The position numbers and the translations under genes were made by a program. Positions 7,801 to 16,861 of a stretch of 64,000 nucleotides of DNA are shown one piece after another. The notes beneath the pieces were generated by a model. The model was not told the origin of the DNA, searched no databases, and worked only from the letters and a program-made list of their open reading frames with translations. Where the stretch lies: NCBI GenBank assembly GCA_030263595.1, contig SZPG01000020.1, positions 1 to 64,000 of the forward strand. The letters run 5' to 3'. This DNA is from Chloroflexi bacterium CFX6. GTDB taxonomy: Bacteria > Chloroflexota > Anaerolineae > Anaerolineales > Villigracilaceae. The number at the start of each line of letters is the position of its first letter. Position 1 is the stretch's first letter.

Positions 7801-9033
7801 CTACGGCAATATTCTTCCGATGATCTTCTTGACGAAACCCAATCCCATACGCCTGTCTCCTTTCACGCGGCGCCCAGATCCGATGCTGAGGTCGTGATCC
7901 TGCATGGATATGAGCCATCGCAACAAACCCACACTGGTCGAATATGCGGGTGAATTCAAACGGTCAACCAAACCCAGTAAATTCTCCGGTTGCGCGATGC
8001 GGACCGGCACGTCCAGCGCGTCGCCGGCGATGCGCCGGATGCCGGGCAATGCGGACGCGCCGCCGGTCAACACCATGCCGGCCGGCAAGAGACCGTCGTA
8101 ACCGGAGCGTTTGATCTCCTGCAACGTCAGCGAAAAGATCTCCTCCACGCGCGCTTCGATGATGTGCGCGAGTTCCTTGCGGTTGATCAGCACAGGGCGG
8201 TCCTCGCCGAACGGGCGGATGGAGAAATATTCCTCCGCGCCGACCTCGGCGCGCACGGCATGTCCCTGTTGTTTCTTCACGTCCTCCGCCTGGGCGAAGG
8301 CAAGACGCAAGCCGTGCGCGATATCCTGTGTGACGTGATTCCCGCCGACCGCCAGCACCATCGTGTGCCACACGTCGCCGTTCACGTAAATCGCCAGGTC
8401 CGTCGTGCCGCCGCCGATGTCGCAGACCGCCACGCCCATCTGGCGCTCCTGTTCGGTCAATACCGCCTCGCCCGAGGCGAGCGGGTTCAACACAAATTGC
8501 TGGACTTCGACGCCCGCCGCGCCCACACATTGACGCAGGTTGTCCACCGTCGCGGCGGAGGCGGTGATGATGTGCGCCTCCACTTCGAGACGGTAGCCGT
8601 GCATCCCTTTCGGGTTGCGGATGCCGTCCTGCCCGTCCACCGAGAAGCCGCGCTGGATGACGTGGATGATCTCGCGGTCGTACGGGATGGCGACCGCCTG
8701 CGCCTGTTCGAGGGCGTGTTCGATGTCGTATTGTTCGATGACGTTCCCGTTCACAGCCGTTGCCCCGCGGCTGTTCACCGAGGCGACGTGCGCCCCTGCG
8801 AGGCTCACCAAAGCGGAGGTGATCTCGAGTCCCGAAGTGGATTCGGCTTTCTTCACCGAACGCGTGATCGCCTGCGAAGCCGCGCCCAGGTCCACGATGA
8901 CGCCCTTCTTGACGCCCTCCGAAGGTTCGATGCCGACGCCGAGGATGCGGATGGATTTATCGTCCTCCACGCGTCCCACCAGCGTGCAGACCTTGGTCGT
9001 GCCTACGTCTATGCCTACGATGATCTCTTCCAT
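7801..9033 (-). CDS. ftsA: Cell division protein FtsA
   Basis: 410 residues, normal length. An actin-fold ATPase that tethers FtsZ to the membrane. IVGIDVGTTKVCTLVG (residues 4-19) is the phosphate-1 motif, the SHS2/1C insert follows at about 85-165, VCDIGGGTTDLAIY (about 205) is phosphate-2, and VLTGGASALPGI (about 340) is the adenosine motif. The last residues, GFVKKIIGRILP, form the amphipathic membrane-targeting helix expected after a charged linker. It lies upstream of ftsZ and downstream of ftsQ, with a repeat element in the gap to ftsQ. Confidence 0.96.
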   Translation of the reverse strand: MEEIIVGIDVGTTKVCTLVGRVEDDKSIRILGVGIEPSEGVKKGVIVDLGAASQAITRSVKKAESTSGLEITSALVSLAGAHVASVNSRGATAVNGNVIEQYDIEHALEQAQAVAIPYDREIIHVIQRGFSVDGQDGIRNPKGMHGYRLEVEAHIITASAATVDNLRQCVGAAGVEVQQFVLNPLASGEAVLTEQERQMGVAVCDIGGGTTDLAIYVNGDVWHTMVLAVGGNHVTQDIAHGLRLAFAQAEDVKKQQGHAVRAEVGAEEYFSIRPFGEDRPVLINRKELAHIIEARVEEIFSLTLQEIKRSGYDGLLPAGMVLTGGASALPGIRRIAGDALDVPVRIAQPENLLGLVDRLNSPAYSTSVGLLRWLISMQDHDLSIGSGRRVKGDRRMGLGFVKKIIGRILP

Positions 9034-9045
9034 AAATTCTCATGT

Positions 9046-9126
9046 ATGTCACTTTGAGCCGAAGGCGAAGAGTCTCTCTCACGATGTTGGAGATTCTTCG
9101 GTCGCTTCGCTCCCTCAGAATGACAT
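9046..9126. repeat. MITE-like palindromic repeat between ftsQ and ftsA
   Basis: Begins ATGTCACTTTGAG and ends CTCAGAATGACAT, an imperfect terminal inverted repeat. The internal words gattcttcggtcgcttcgct match the other copies. Confidence 0.7.
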
Positions 9127-9134
9127 TCCTTTTC

Positions 9135-10106
9135 CTATTGCGTCAGCCTGTAATACGGCGCGCTCGGGTACATCACGTTGATCAACGCCGGGCGGATGCC
9201 CTTCTGCGTCAACGAGTTGACCAGCGCTTCGTACACGCGCATCTTTAGTTCGATATCGCGCGCGCTCGATCCAAAATGGACGCGCCAGCCGCGCGGGTCG
9301 TTCCAACCGAAGCCGTTTCCCTTTTCGTAGAGGATCGTCGCGCCGGGCGGAACGTATTTCGCCAAACCTTTCAACGCCTGCACCATATCCGCCGAAATGA
9401 ACGGCGCGGGAGTCAACGGATCGGGCGACGATGCGATTCCTTCGACGGGCGGGGCTGAGAGCGCCAAAACGGAGATCAGCCCTCCCATCTCGCCGCGCGG
9501 ACGAAAAGCGACGCCGTCCTCCGCGATCCACGTGTAGCCGCCTCCCTGCTCCCAGCGGACGACGGGCTGCCGCTCGGTCACGTGGACAGAGACAAGATTG
9601 GGCAGGGATACGGTCACTCGGACGGAGACAAGTTCCGGGTAGTTGAGGCGGAGGCGGGTCTCCAGTTCCGAGGGGGTGAGCAGGAAGATGGGCTGTCCCG
9701 AAACGTTCAGCGCGGCATCCACCTCCGCCTGCGAAAGCATTTGGTTGCCGGTCAATTGCGCCTGGGTCACGCGCAGTTCGGGACGGTTGAAGGCAAGGTA
9801 AAGCGCGGTTGCGAGGAGGGCGGCAAACGCAAAGGAGAGCAGCCTCCAGCCCAGGCGCGGACGGGGAAGGCTGACGGCGCGCGCAGCGACGCGCGGCGCG
9901 TGCGGCAATGCGATCTGGAAGCGGCGGCGGGCGCCTTTCGCGCGCGAGGGCTTGCGGACGGGTTGGGGATCGTTCCGACGGGCGCGCGGCGCAGCGGGAA
10001 CGGAACGCGTAACCACTTTCGAGGCGCGTCGCAATTGTTCCTCGCGCTCCCTTTCGCGGCGCAGGCGGACGAGTTCGGCGCGGGTGAATTCCTTTCTGTC
10101 GTTCAC
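9135..10106 (-). CDS. ftsQ: Cell division protein FtsQ/DivIB
   Basis: 323 residues: a long basic cytoplasmic N-terminus (about 80 residues, many Arg), one transmembrane helix (LLSFAFAALLATALYLAF, about 88-106), then a POTRA domain starting LRVTQAQLTGNQMLSQAEV and the FtsQ beta domain with VRVTVSLPNLVSVHVTERQPVVRW. It is the bitopic septal scaffold linking FtsL/FtsB-type proteins to the ring. The basic N-terminus is longer than in E. coli but usual for Gram-positive-like and Chloroflexota proteins. The start overlaps the end of ddl by 4 bases. Confidence 0.9.
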   Translation of the reverse strand: MNDRKEFTRAELVRLRREREREEQLRRASKVVTRSVPAAPRARRNDPQPVRKPSRAKGARRRFQIALPHAPRVAARAVSLPRPRLGWRLLSFAFAALLATALYLAFNRPELRVTQAQLTGNQMLSQAEVDAALNVSGQPIFLLTPSELETRLRLNYPELVSVRVTVSLPNLVSVHVTERQPVVRWEQGGGYTWIAEDGVAFRPRGEMGGLISVLALSAPPVEGIASSPDPLTPAPFISADMVQALKGLAKYVPPGATILYEKGNGFGWNDPRGWRVHFGSSARDIELKMRVYEALVNSLTQKGIRPALINVMYPSAPYYRLTQ

Positions 10107-11224
10107 GGGCGCCTCCGATAGGTGTGCGAGGTGCGGTCGCGTTCCGCCTTGCGTTGCATGGCAAGTTCGATCAACCGGTCAACGAGTTTGGCGTAGGGCA
10201 GTCCGCTGGCTTCCCAGAGTTTGGGATACATGCTGATCCTGGTGAAGCCGGGGATGGTGTTCAACTCGTTCAAATGGACCCGGTCGGTGTCCTTTTCGAC
10301 GAAGAAATCCACGCGCGCCAGGCCGGCGCAATCAATGGCTTTGTAGGCGCGCACGGCGTATTCGCGGATCCGTTCGGAGGTTTCCACGGAGAGCGGCGCG
10401 GGGATGACGAGACCGGACGTGCCGTCAATGTATTTCGATTCGTACGAATAGAATTCGCGGCTCGGCAATATCTCGCCGCAGACCGAGGCGATCGGTTCGT
10501 CGTTGCCCAGCACACTGACCTCGATCTCGCGCGCGTTCCTGATCCCCTTTTGGATCAGCACGCGGCGGTCGAACGAGGCGGCTTCCATCAAACCCTCCTG
10601 CAGATCGGAGCGGTTGTTGCATTTGGTCACGCCGACCGAGGAACCGAGGTTGGCGGGTTTGGTGAAGAGCGGATATTCGCCGAGGCGTTCGGCTTTTTCG
10701 ATGACAGCCAGCATATCCTTTTCGATCTCGGCGCGCGGGACGACCAGCGTATCCACAATGGGGATGTCGTTGGCGATCATCACGTCCTTGAAGACGCCCT
10801 TGTCCATGCCGACCGCGGAACCGACGACGCCCGCGCCCACGTAAGCCACGTCCGCCAATTCGAACAATCCCTGGATCGTGCCGTCCTCGCCAAAGGTGCC
10901 GTGCAGGACCGGGAAGTAAACGTCAACGTCCGCCCATTTGCGGAGTCCCGAAAAGCCTTCGAAGACGTAGACGCCTCGTTCGGACGGGTCGGGGGAGAGA
11001 ATGGCGGGGAGCAAGCCCTCCGTTTTGCCGCTCTCGAACTTTTGCAGCACATTCTCTCCGGTCAGCCAGGTGCCTTCGTGCGTGATGCCGATCTGGGTCA
11101 CTTCGTATTTTGCCGGGTCCAGCACAGACAGCACGGAACGCGCGGACATGAGCGAGACTTCATGCTCGCCGGAACGCCCGCCGAATAGTACTGCCACGTG
11201 AAGTTTGTTTTCTGTCATAATCAT
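10103..11224 (-). CDS. ddl: D-alanine--D-alanine ligase
   Basis: 373 residues. An ATP-grasp enzyme joining two D-Ala for the peptidoglycan stem. LFGGRSGEHEVSLMSA (about residues 14-29) is the N-terminal signature with the conserved Glu and Ser; KPANLGSSVGVTK (about 186) and RVDFFVEKD...HLNELNTIPGFT (about 310-335) are the ATP-grasp and metal-binding motifs. The Tyr of the omega loop is within REFYSYESKY, and the omega loop following as KYIDGTSGLVIPAPL fits D-Ala (not D-Lac) ligases. The first two codons (ATG ATT before ATG ACA) leave two possible starts, 11224 and 11218. It overlaps ftsQ by 4 bases. Confidence 0.95.
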   Translation of the reverse strand: MIMTENKLHVAVLFGGRSGEHEVSLMSARSVLSVLDPAKYEVTQIGITHEGTWLTGENVLQKFESGKTEGLLPAILSPDPSERGVYVFEGFSGLRKWADVDVYFPVLHGTFGEDGTIQGLFELADVAYVGAGVVGSAVGMDKGVFKDVMIANDIPIVDTLVVPRAEIEKDMLAVIEKAERLGEYPLFTKPANLGSSVGVTKCNNRSDLQEGLMEAASFDRRVLIQKGIRNAREIEVSVLGNDEPIASVCGEILPSREFYSYESKYIDGTSGLVIPAPLSVETSERIREYAVRAYKAIDCAGLARVDFFVEKDTDRVHLNELNTIPGFTRISMYPKLWEASGLPYAKLVDRLIELAMQRKAERDRTSHTYRRRP

Positions 11225-11230
11225 TCTGCC

Positions 11231-11320
11231 GTTGCGAACCCGGGCGTAGCGAGTGGCGAAGCAATCTCCGCCGTCGTGTTGGGGATTGCTTCGTCGGGCT
11301 GCGCCCTCCTCGTAATGACG
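11231..11320. repeat. MITE-like repeat between murB and ddl
   Basis: Contains gttgcgaacccgg, gaagcaatctccgcc, ggattgcttcg and cctcgtaatgacg, the typical half-sites of the cattgcgag family in inverted order. It fills the gap between the two genes. Confidence 0.65.
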
Positions 11321-11328
11321 TTATTTAT

Positions 11329-12270
11329 TTACCATTCTCCGATCAACTCGATCTCCAATTCCAACTCGACGCCCAGTTTCTCTTTCACGGTCTTTTGCGC
11401 CAGTTGGATCAGGGCGCGGATGTCGTTCGCTTTTGTGTTCGCGTGATTGATGAAGAAGTTTCCATGCACAGGGCTGATCTCGGCGTTGCCGATGCGGACT
11501 CCCTTCAACCCCGCCTCTTCGATCAACCTGCCCGCGTAATCGCCGGGCGGATTCTTGAACATGGAACCCATGCTCGCGCCGGGAGGCTGGGTCGCTTTGC
11601 GGTGCGCGCTGAATTGCTGGATTTTAACGGTCGCTTCCTCTTTGGACGAATTTTTTAACGCAAACTCAGCCGAAAGTACCACCGCCTTTACCTCGCCGCG
11701 TTTCAATACGCTGGTGCGGTATCCGTAACCCATTTGCCCGACCGTGAAAACCTCCTCGCCGTTTTCGGTCAACAATTCGGCACGGATCAAACTTCCAGCC
11801 GCGTCGCCGTCGAACGCGCCGGCGTTGCCGTACACCGCGCCGCCGATCGTGCCGGGAACCGCCGCCGCCCATTCGAGTCCGGTGAGACCTTTGGACGCGC
11901 AGCGGTTGGCAAGATTGCTGAAGACGACTCCCGATTCTGCCCTAACGGACGGCTGCTCGCCCAAATGGAATTTGACTCCCTTCGAGCGGTTGAGGACCAC
12001 CACGCCGCGCGCGCCGCGGTCGCTGACGAGAACGTTCGAGCCGCCGCCCAACAACGTGAACGGCATCCCGTTCCTCCACAACCACTTGACGACGCGCGCC
12101 AGTTCGGCGGAGGTTTCGGCTGTGATGAAAATATCCGCAGGACCGCCGATGCGCGCGGAGGTGTACGGCGCAAGCAGGACGTTTTCCTTCACCTTGTCGC
12201 CGAATTTTGCGCGTAACGCGTCTATGGGTTTTGCCGCAACGACCATGTTCCTTTTACTCTTCCTCTTCAC
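11329..12270 (-). CDS. murB: UDP-N-acetylenolpyruvoylglucosamine reductase
   Basis: 313 residues. It reduces the enolpyruvyl group to make UDP-MurNAc, using FAD and NADPH. YTSARIGGPADIF (about residues 36-48) and LLGGGSNVLVSDRG (about 73-86) are the FAD-binding motifs. The catalytic Ser/Tyr region is YGNAGAFDGD and YGYRTSVLKRG. The length and the later PPGASMGSMFKNPPGDYAGRLIE with the catalytic Ser fit the type II MurB of Gram-positive bacteria. The N-terminus has 8 extra basic residues before a second Met (12246). Note that it lies downstream of murC with a small ORF between. Confidence 0.95.
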   Translation of the reverse strand: MKRKSKRNMVVAAKPIDALRAKFGDKVKENVLLAPYTSARIGGPADIFITAETSAELARVVKWLWRNGMPFTLLGGGSNVLVSDRGARGVVVLNRSKGVKFHLGEQPSVRAESGVVFSNLANRCASKGLTGLEWAAAVPGTIGGAVYGNAGAFDGDAAGSLIRAELLTENGEEVFTVGQMGYGYRTSVLKRGEVKAVVLSAEFALKNSSKEEATVKIQQFSAHRKATQPPGASMGSMFKNPPGDYAGRLIEEAGLKGVRIGNAEISPVHGNFFINHANTKANDIRALIQLAQKTVKEKLGVELELEIELIGEW

Positions 12271-12312
12271 ATGATTTCTCTATCAACTTCTCGACGCTTC
12301 TAGAAGGGCGCC

Positions 12313-12522
12313 CTACGCGTAGGTCGTCGGGCGTTCTTCTATCCACGGATGCGTCCGTTTGTAGCGGGCTTGCATCCGCGCGATCAATTGCATGGCGAGT
12401 CTCTCGTCCGGATCCACGCGGCGCGGGCGGGACGGGGATTCCCTTTCAGCGAGGATCAAAGCCGTTCGCAGCGGGAGCAGGCTTGGGTGAGTCCGAAGCG
12501 TTCCCGTCTTTTCATCAAGCAT
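12313..12522 (-). CDS. Small hypothetical protein between murC and murB
   Basis: 69 residues, very Arg-rich (RESPSRPRRVDPDERLAM), no membrane segment. The ATG at 12522 overlaps the end of murC by 8 bases and a purine-rich ggcagg site lies upstream inside murC. Only about 40 bases separate its stop from murB. It is unrecognised. Its position and overlap suggest it is translated with the dcw operon; it may be a lineage-specific small protein or a chance frame. Confidence 0.45.
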   Translation of the reverse strand: MLDEKTGTLRTHPSLLPLRTALILAERESPSRPRRVDPDERLAMQLIARMQARYKRTHPWIEERPTTYA

Positions 12523-13924
12523 TGTGCGCCTGCCTTTCCTGCAATCCTTTGAGAACGTCCGCGCTGACCTGGTCTGCATCCCCGGCGGACATCACGACGA
12601 GGACGTCGCCGGGCTGCAGGTTCTCGATGAGGTACTTCGAGACTTCGGGCAGGGTCGCGAGGTAGCGCGCCGAGAGGTGAGGCATGGCGCTGACGATCTC
12701 CGCCGAGGTGAAGTCCTGTTTCGGTTCGCGCGCCGCGTAGACCTCCGTCACGATGACCTCGTTCGCGTCCTTGAAGGCGCGCGAGAATTCGAGGAAGAGG
12801 GTTTGCGTGCGCGAGTAGGTGTGCGGCTGCCAGACCACCCAGATGCGCCGGTCGGGGTAACGCGCCCGCGCCCCGGCGAGCGTGGCTTTGATCTCGGTGG
12901 GGTGGTGGGCGTAATCGTCGAAGACGCTGACGCCGCCCGCTTCGCCGCGCAGTTGGAAGCGCCTGCCCGTGCCGGTGAACGCGCCGAGCGCCTCCGCCGC
13001 CTTTTTGCGGGACAAGCCCAGAACGCTGACGATCGCCAGCGCCGCCAGCGCGTTGCGTACGTTGTGCCTGCCCGGCGTTTGCAGGGAAACTTTTACGGAG
13101 ACGGAGGTTTTGCTTTCGATGTTGGACATGACCGTGAAATCGAAGCCGCCGCGCCGGTTGGGATGAATGTCGCGAGCCTGCACCCAAAGCGGGGTATTGA
13201 TCGTCATGTCGCCTTGCATGCCGTAGGAGATCACGCTCCTCCCGCTCTTGCGCACGTGCGGGATCAGGGCGGAGGCGCCTGCGTCCTCGGCGCACACGAT
13301 CAGCGTCCCATCCTCGGGAAGCAGGTCCACGAACTTTTCGAAAGCCATGTACATGGATTCGAGCGTCGGGAAGAGGTCGGGGTGGTCGTGTTCGAGGCTG
13401 GTGACCACGGCAATCTGCGGTTTGAGCCCGAGGAACATGTAATCGTATTCGTCGGCTTCGATCACGAACAGTTTGCTTTTGCCCGCGCGCGCGTTGACGC
13501 CGAGGTCGTTCATCACGCCGCCCACAATGAACGAAGGGTCGCGTCCGAGTTGGTGCAGAACCCAGGCGGTCATGGCGGTGGTGGTCGTCTTGCCGTGCGT
13601 GCCGGCGATGGCGATGCCGGTCTTGTTCTCCATCAATTGACCGAGGAGGTCGGCGCGCTTGTAGACGGGGATTCCCGCCCGCTTCGCCGCCTGGACCTCG
13701 GGGTTGTCGTCCGTCACTGCGGAGGATCTCACCACCCAATCCGCCCCGGCAATGTTGCGCGGATGATGACCGACGTACACGCTCGCGCCCGCCTTGCGGA
13801 TCTCTTCGGCAAAGGGAGTTAGCGCGCGGTCAGAGCCGCTCACCTCGTATCCGCTCTCCAGCAGGAGGCGGGCGATGGCGGAAAGACCGCTTCCCCCGAT
13901 GCCGATGAAATGGACGTGTGTCAT
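12515..13924 (-). CDS. murC: UDP-N-acetylmuramate--L-alanine ligase
   Basis: 469 residues. It adds L-Ala to UDP-MurNAc. HFIGIGGSGLSAIARLL (residues 5-21) is the MurC-type nucleotide fold with the IGGxGMSG variant; IAGTHGKTTTTAM (about 112) is the ATP P-loop shared by all Mur ligases; EADEYD (about 165) supplies the metal ligands; DDYAHHPTEIKATL (about 325) is diagnostic of MurC. The start ATG 13924 follows a 150-base gap that holds a short ACAAACTGAC-type repeat. It begins a second block of the cluster after cvpA. Confidence 0.96.
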   Translation of the reverse strand: MTHVHFIGIGGSGLSAIARLLLESGYEVSGSDRALTPFAEEIRKAGASVYVGHHPRNIAGADWVVRSSAVTDDNPEVQAAKRAGIPVYKRADLLGQLMENKTGIAIAGTHGKTTTTAMTAWVLHQLGRDPSFIVGGVMNDLGVNARAGKSKLFVIEADEYDYMFLGLKPQIAVVTSLEHDHPDLFPTLESMYMAFEKFVDLLPEDGTLIVCAEDAGASALIPHVRKSGRSVISYGMQGDMTINTPLWVQARDIHPNRRGGFDFTVMSNIESKTSVSVKVSLQTPGRHNVRNALAALAIVSVLGLSRKKAAEALGAFTGTGRRFQLRGEAGGVSVFDDYAHHPTEIKATLAGARARYPDRRIWVVWQPHTYSRTQTLFLEFSRAFKDANEVIVTEVYAAREPKQDFTSAEIVSAMPHLSARYLATLPEVSKYLIENLQPGDVLVVMSAGDADQVSADVLKGLQERQAHNA

Positions 13925-13962
13925 GTTAGTTTGTCGGTCTCTTCGTTTGTCAGTTTGTTTGT
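13925..13962. repeat. Short imperfect direct repeat upstream of murC
   Basis: Read on the minus strand this stretch repeats ACAAACTGACAAAC and GACAAACTAAC. It resembles the simple direct-repeat families found elsewhere in the window in both gaps and genes. The rest of the gap to cvpA (up to 14074) shows no gene. Confidence 0.5.
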
Positions 13963-14074
13963 AATGGCGCCTCGTCCACGCCGCTCTTCAATATTGTGCC
14001 TCGTCCTGGGTGGAGGGTCGCGCGCTCGTTGCGAAACTCGCAGACGAAGGACTCTCCGTTCAGCGCGATAAAAA

Positions 14075-14605
14075 TCAGATATACACGACCAGTACGAACA
14101 CGAACGCGAGGATGATGGCAAAGTAGATGGCGGGTTCGCCCAGCAATTGCGGAGGCATGTAGAGCATCATCTGGTTGACAGCCTGCAGCACGTTGGGATC
14201 GGCGGGTTTGGAGATAACGTCCTGGAACGGATAATCGGCGACGTTGATGTAATACAGGATCGTGCCTGCGATGAGGTACCCGTTGAAACCGCCCAGGATC
14301 GCGCCGAAGAGCGTATCCTGCAATCTTTCGCGCGCCGCGCGCGAGGCGAGATGCGGAATGCTCACGACGGTCTGATACCCGAAATAGACCAGCACCAGCA
14401 GAATGAGCGTCCGCACCCAGAACAGGGAGGGATCGGTCTCCCCGAGGTCGCGGGCGATGGGGATGTATCTGCGAAGAACGTGGTTCAACGCCAGGGAGAG
14501 GATCACGCTGAAGGCGACCAGCAGTTCCTTCGCCCAGCCGCGCATCGCGCCGATCACGGCGAACAGGATGACGTACATCCAAAAGACATACACAATGCTC
14601 ATCAT
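14075..14605 (-). CDS. CvpA-family membrane protein
   Basis: 176 residues. Four hydrophobic segments are seen (about 4-20, 27-45, 60-82 and 95-120), plus a last C-terminal helix FAIILAFVFVLVVYI. The glycine-rich helix DTLFGAILGGFNGYLIAGTI resembles CvpA, a membrane protein first linked to colicin V production and later to membrane integrity. The start at 14605 is fixed by AGGAGAG inside the end of murG. Only 5 bases separate the two genes, so it is part of the cell-wall operon. Its presence inside a dcw cluster is unusual; a role in envelope assembly is possible but not shown. Confidence 0.75.
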   Translation of the reverse strand: MMSIVYVFWMYVILFAVIGAMRGWAKELLVAFSVILSLALNHVLRRYIPIARDLGETDPSLFWVRTLILLVLVYFGYQTVVSIPHLASRAARERLQDTLFGAILGGFNGYLIAGTILYYINVADYPFQDVISKPADPNVLQAVNQMMLYMPPQLLGEPAIYFAIILAFVFVLVVYI

Positions 14606-14610
14606 GGGCT

Positions 14611-15693
14611 TTACTCTCCTGCCAGTTCGACCAGCATGTCGGCGATCTTCTCCGCGGCGCGCGGATGGGATAGTTCGAACATGGCGGCGCGCATGGCTTG
14701 CAATTTGTTCGGGTTGTTCATAAGGACATTCAACGTGTTCATCAGTTCGGCGTCCAGCACCTGGTCCTCCACCATGACCGCCGCGCCGCGGTTGGTCAGG
14801 TAATCCGCGTTCACCTTCTGGTAACGCCACGCGTGCGGGTAGGGAACCAGGACGGCGGGCAGGCCGAAAAGGGGATATTCTCCCAGGCACGACGCGCCGG
14901 CGCGTGATATGACCAGGTCCGCCGAAGCCAGCGCCGCGCCCATCTCGTGAAGATAGGGCATGGCGTGGTAGCGGGCGGCAAGTTCCACCGGCAGCTGCTC
15001 GCGGTGATGTTTGACGCGGGCCCAATCCGGCTCGCCGGAGAGGTGGACGACCTCGAACCTTTCGAGCAGCGCGCGCGCGTGGTTCAACACAGCCTGGTTG
15101 ATCGAACGCGCGCCCTTGCTCCCGCCGACGACCAGCAGGACGGGCAGTTCGCCGGAAAGGCCGAGGTGGCGATGGGCTGTCTGGCGGTCCCAAAGCGCGA
15201 GGTCCGCGCGAAGCGGATACCCGGTCTGGAATACTGGTTTATTAAAGTACCTCTGCGATCCCTCGGTCGTGACAGCGATCGCATCGGAGAATCCGGCCAG
15301 CGATTTCAACGCCATGCCCGGTTCGATGTCCGGCACGTACAGCAGGCTCGGAATGGAACGCCCGGCGACCGCCATCGGTACAGCCACGTAACCGCCGGTG
15401 AAGAAGAGTACGTCCGGTTTGAACTCCTTCAAAATGTTCCGTGCAGCAAGGACGCCGCGCGCCATGGTGAAGAAGTTGCGCGGCAATCTGGACAGCCCGA
15501 CGCCGTGCAGACCGGCGGCAGGGATGCTCTTGAAGGTGACGCCCTGGCGTTTCACCAGCGCCGCCTCCATGCCTCCCTCGCCGCCCACCCACAGCGTATC
15601 AACGTCCCGGACTTTAGCCGTTACCGCGCTGAGGACGGCGAGCGCGGGATACACTCCGCCTCCCGTTCCTCCGGCGCAAATCAACAACCGCAC
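14611..15693 (-). CDS. murG: UDP-GlcNAc--undecaprenyl-pyrophosphoryl-MurNAc-pentapeptide transferase
   Basis: About 360 residues. It makes lipid II at the inner membrane face. A GTG start at 15693 is preferred because GGAGG precedes it and the family motif follows at once: LLICAGGTGGGVYPALAV. The usual motif is GGTGGHxxPAL, so the conserved His is replaced by Gly. VVGGSKGARSINQAV (about 180) and SRAGASCLGEYPLFGLPAVLVPYP (about 255) form the UDP-GlcNAc site. The gene overlaps the 3' end of ftsW by 80 bases. A start at 15729 would lengthen the overlap. Confidence 0.93.
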   Translation of the reverse strand: MRLLICAGGTGGGVYPALAVLSAVTAKVRDVDTLWVGGEGGMEAALVKRQGVTFKSIPAAGLHGVGLSRLPRNFFTMARGVLAARNILKEFKPDVLFFTGGYVAVPMAVAGRSIPSLLYVPDIEPGMALKSLAGFSDAIAVTTEGSQRYFNKPVFQTGYPLRADLALWDRQTAHRHLGLSGELPVLLVVGGSKGARSINQAVLNHARALLERFEVVHLSGEPDWARVKHHREQLPVELAARYHAMPYLHEMGAALASADLVISRAGASCLGEYPLFGLPAVLVPYPHAWRYQKVNADYLTNRGAAVMVEDQVLDAELMNTLNVLMNNPNKLQAMRAAMFELSHPRAAEKIADMLVELAGE

Positions 15694-16861
15694 CGAAAGA
15701 CCTCCATTCGTCTTCTTCGAGCCGCGCATGGTCGCCGCTCTGCCGTGAAATGTTCAACATAACGCCGATGGCGCACAGGGTCGAAACCAGGTTCGAACCG
15801 CCCGCGCTGATGAACGGAAGGGCATTCCCCGCGAAGGGCATCAGCCCAACCATCACGGACATGTTGATCAGCGCTTCGATGCCGATCCAAAAAGCCATGC
15901 CGGAAGCGAGAAGCGTCCCGAGCATATCCGGCGCGCGGCGCGCGATCACCAACCCGCGCCAAACCAGCGCGCCGTACAGGCACATCAGAATAAAGGCGCC
16001 GAACAAGCCCAGTTCCTCCGCCACCACCGCGAAGATACTGTCGGTGGGCGCGAAGGGCAGCCCCGTCAATTTGGTGTCCGCCTGCCCCACTCCCACGCCG
16101 AACACGCCCCCCTTGATGATCGCCTCGAAGGAACGGCGGACGTGATACGAGGCGTTGGTCGGGTTCTGCAAACCGGCGATGAACTTGTCCACGCGGTCCT
16201 GCCCCGTCTCGCTGAACTGCACCACGATCCACGCCATGACGACCGCAAGGATCAACAGCAGGACGATCTGCCGTATGTCCGCGCCCGCCAGGAAGAACAG
16301 CAGCCCGCCCAGGATCAACACCGTGCCGACCGCGCTCAGGTCCGGTTGAAGGTAGATCAGACCGCCGATGATCCCGAGGATGACGCCGAGAGGGATCAAG
16401 CCGATGGTCACGTCGTGAAGGAACTGCCGCTTGGCATACAGCCACACCGAAAGGTAAATGACCGTGACCAGTTTTGCAAGTTCCGAGGGTTGATACGAAC
16501 CGTTCAACAACGTCCGCGAAGCGCCCAGGCGAATCTCGTTGACGATCAACACCGTGACCAGCAAGGCGATCACGCCGAGCATGGCGAGCAAAACCATTTT
16601 GCGCCAGCGATGATAATCGAAGAACGAAAGCGCGAACGCCAGCAGAACGCCCAGCCCAAGCCACCTCGCCTGGCGGTTGAACATGTAGGTCGCCGTGCCG
16701 TATTCCTTGAAGGAAAAATCGAACGACGCGGAATACAGCATGACCAGCCCGAACACGAGCAATGCGACCACCGCCAACAGCAGCGGCACATCCACGCCGC
16801 GCCTGCGGGCTACGGAGCGGGAAAGGGAGGTGCGATCGTTTACGAAAGTTCCAGCGCCCAT
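15614..16861 (-). CDS. ftsW: Septal peptidoglycan glycosyltransferase FtsW (SEDS family)
   Basis: 415 residues with about ten transmembrane segments. SEDS polymerase that makes septal glycan strands with its class B partner FtsI. Signature pieces are YQPSELAKLVTVIYL (about 125), the catalytic-loop region QDRVDKFIAGLQNPTNASYH, FGVGVGQADTKLTGLPFAPTDSIFAVVAEELG (about 255-285), and LPFISAGGSNLVSTLCAIGVMLNI near the C-terminus. The C-terminal 45 residues are charged and overlap murG. It overlaps murD by 22 bases at its start, where GAAAGG gives a ribosome-binding site. Confidence 0.95.
   Translation of the reverse strand: MGAGTFVNDRTSLSRSVARRRGVDVPLLLAVVALLVFGLVMLYSASFDFSFKEYGTATYMFNRQARWLGLGVLLAFALSFFDYHRWRKMVLLAMLGVIALLVTVLIVNEIRLGASRTLLNGSYQPSELAKLVTVIYLSVWLYAKRQFLHDVTIGLIPLGVILGIIGGLIYLQPDLSAVGTVLILGGLLFFLAGADIRQIVLLLILAVVMAWIVVQFSETGQDRVDKFIAGLQNPTNASYHVRRSFEAIIKGGVFGVGVGQADTKLTGLPFAPTDSIFAVVAEELGLFGAFILMCLYGALVWRGLVIARRAPDMLGTLLASGMAFWIGIEALINMSVMVGLMPFAGNALPFISAGGSNLVSTLCAIGVMLNISRQSGDHARLEEDEWRSFGAVVDLRRRNGRRSVSRARRPQRGNG

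Noticed and set aside
14606-15193. Longer upstream frame of the CvpA gene
   Set aside because: It runs through murG in another frame; the short start has a good ribosome-binding site.
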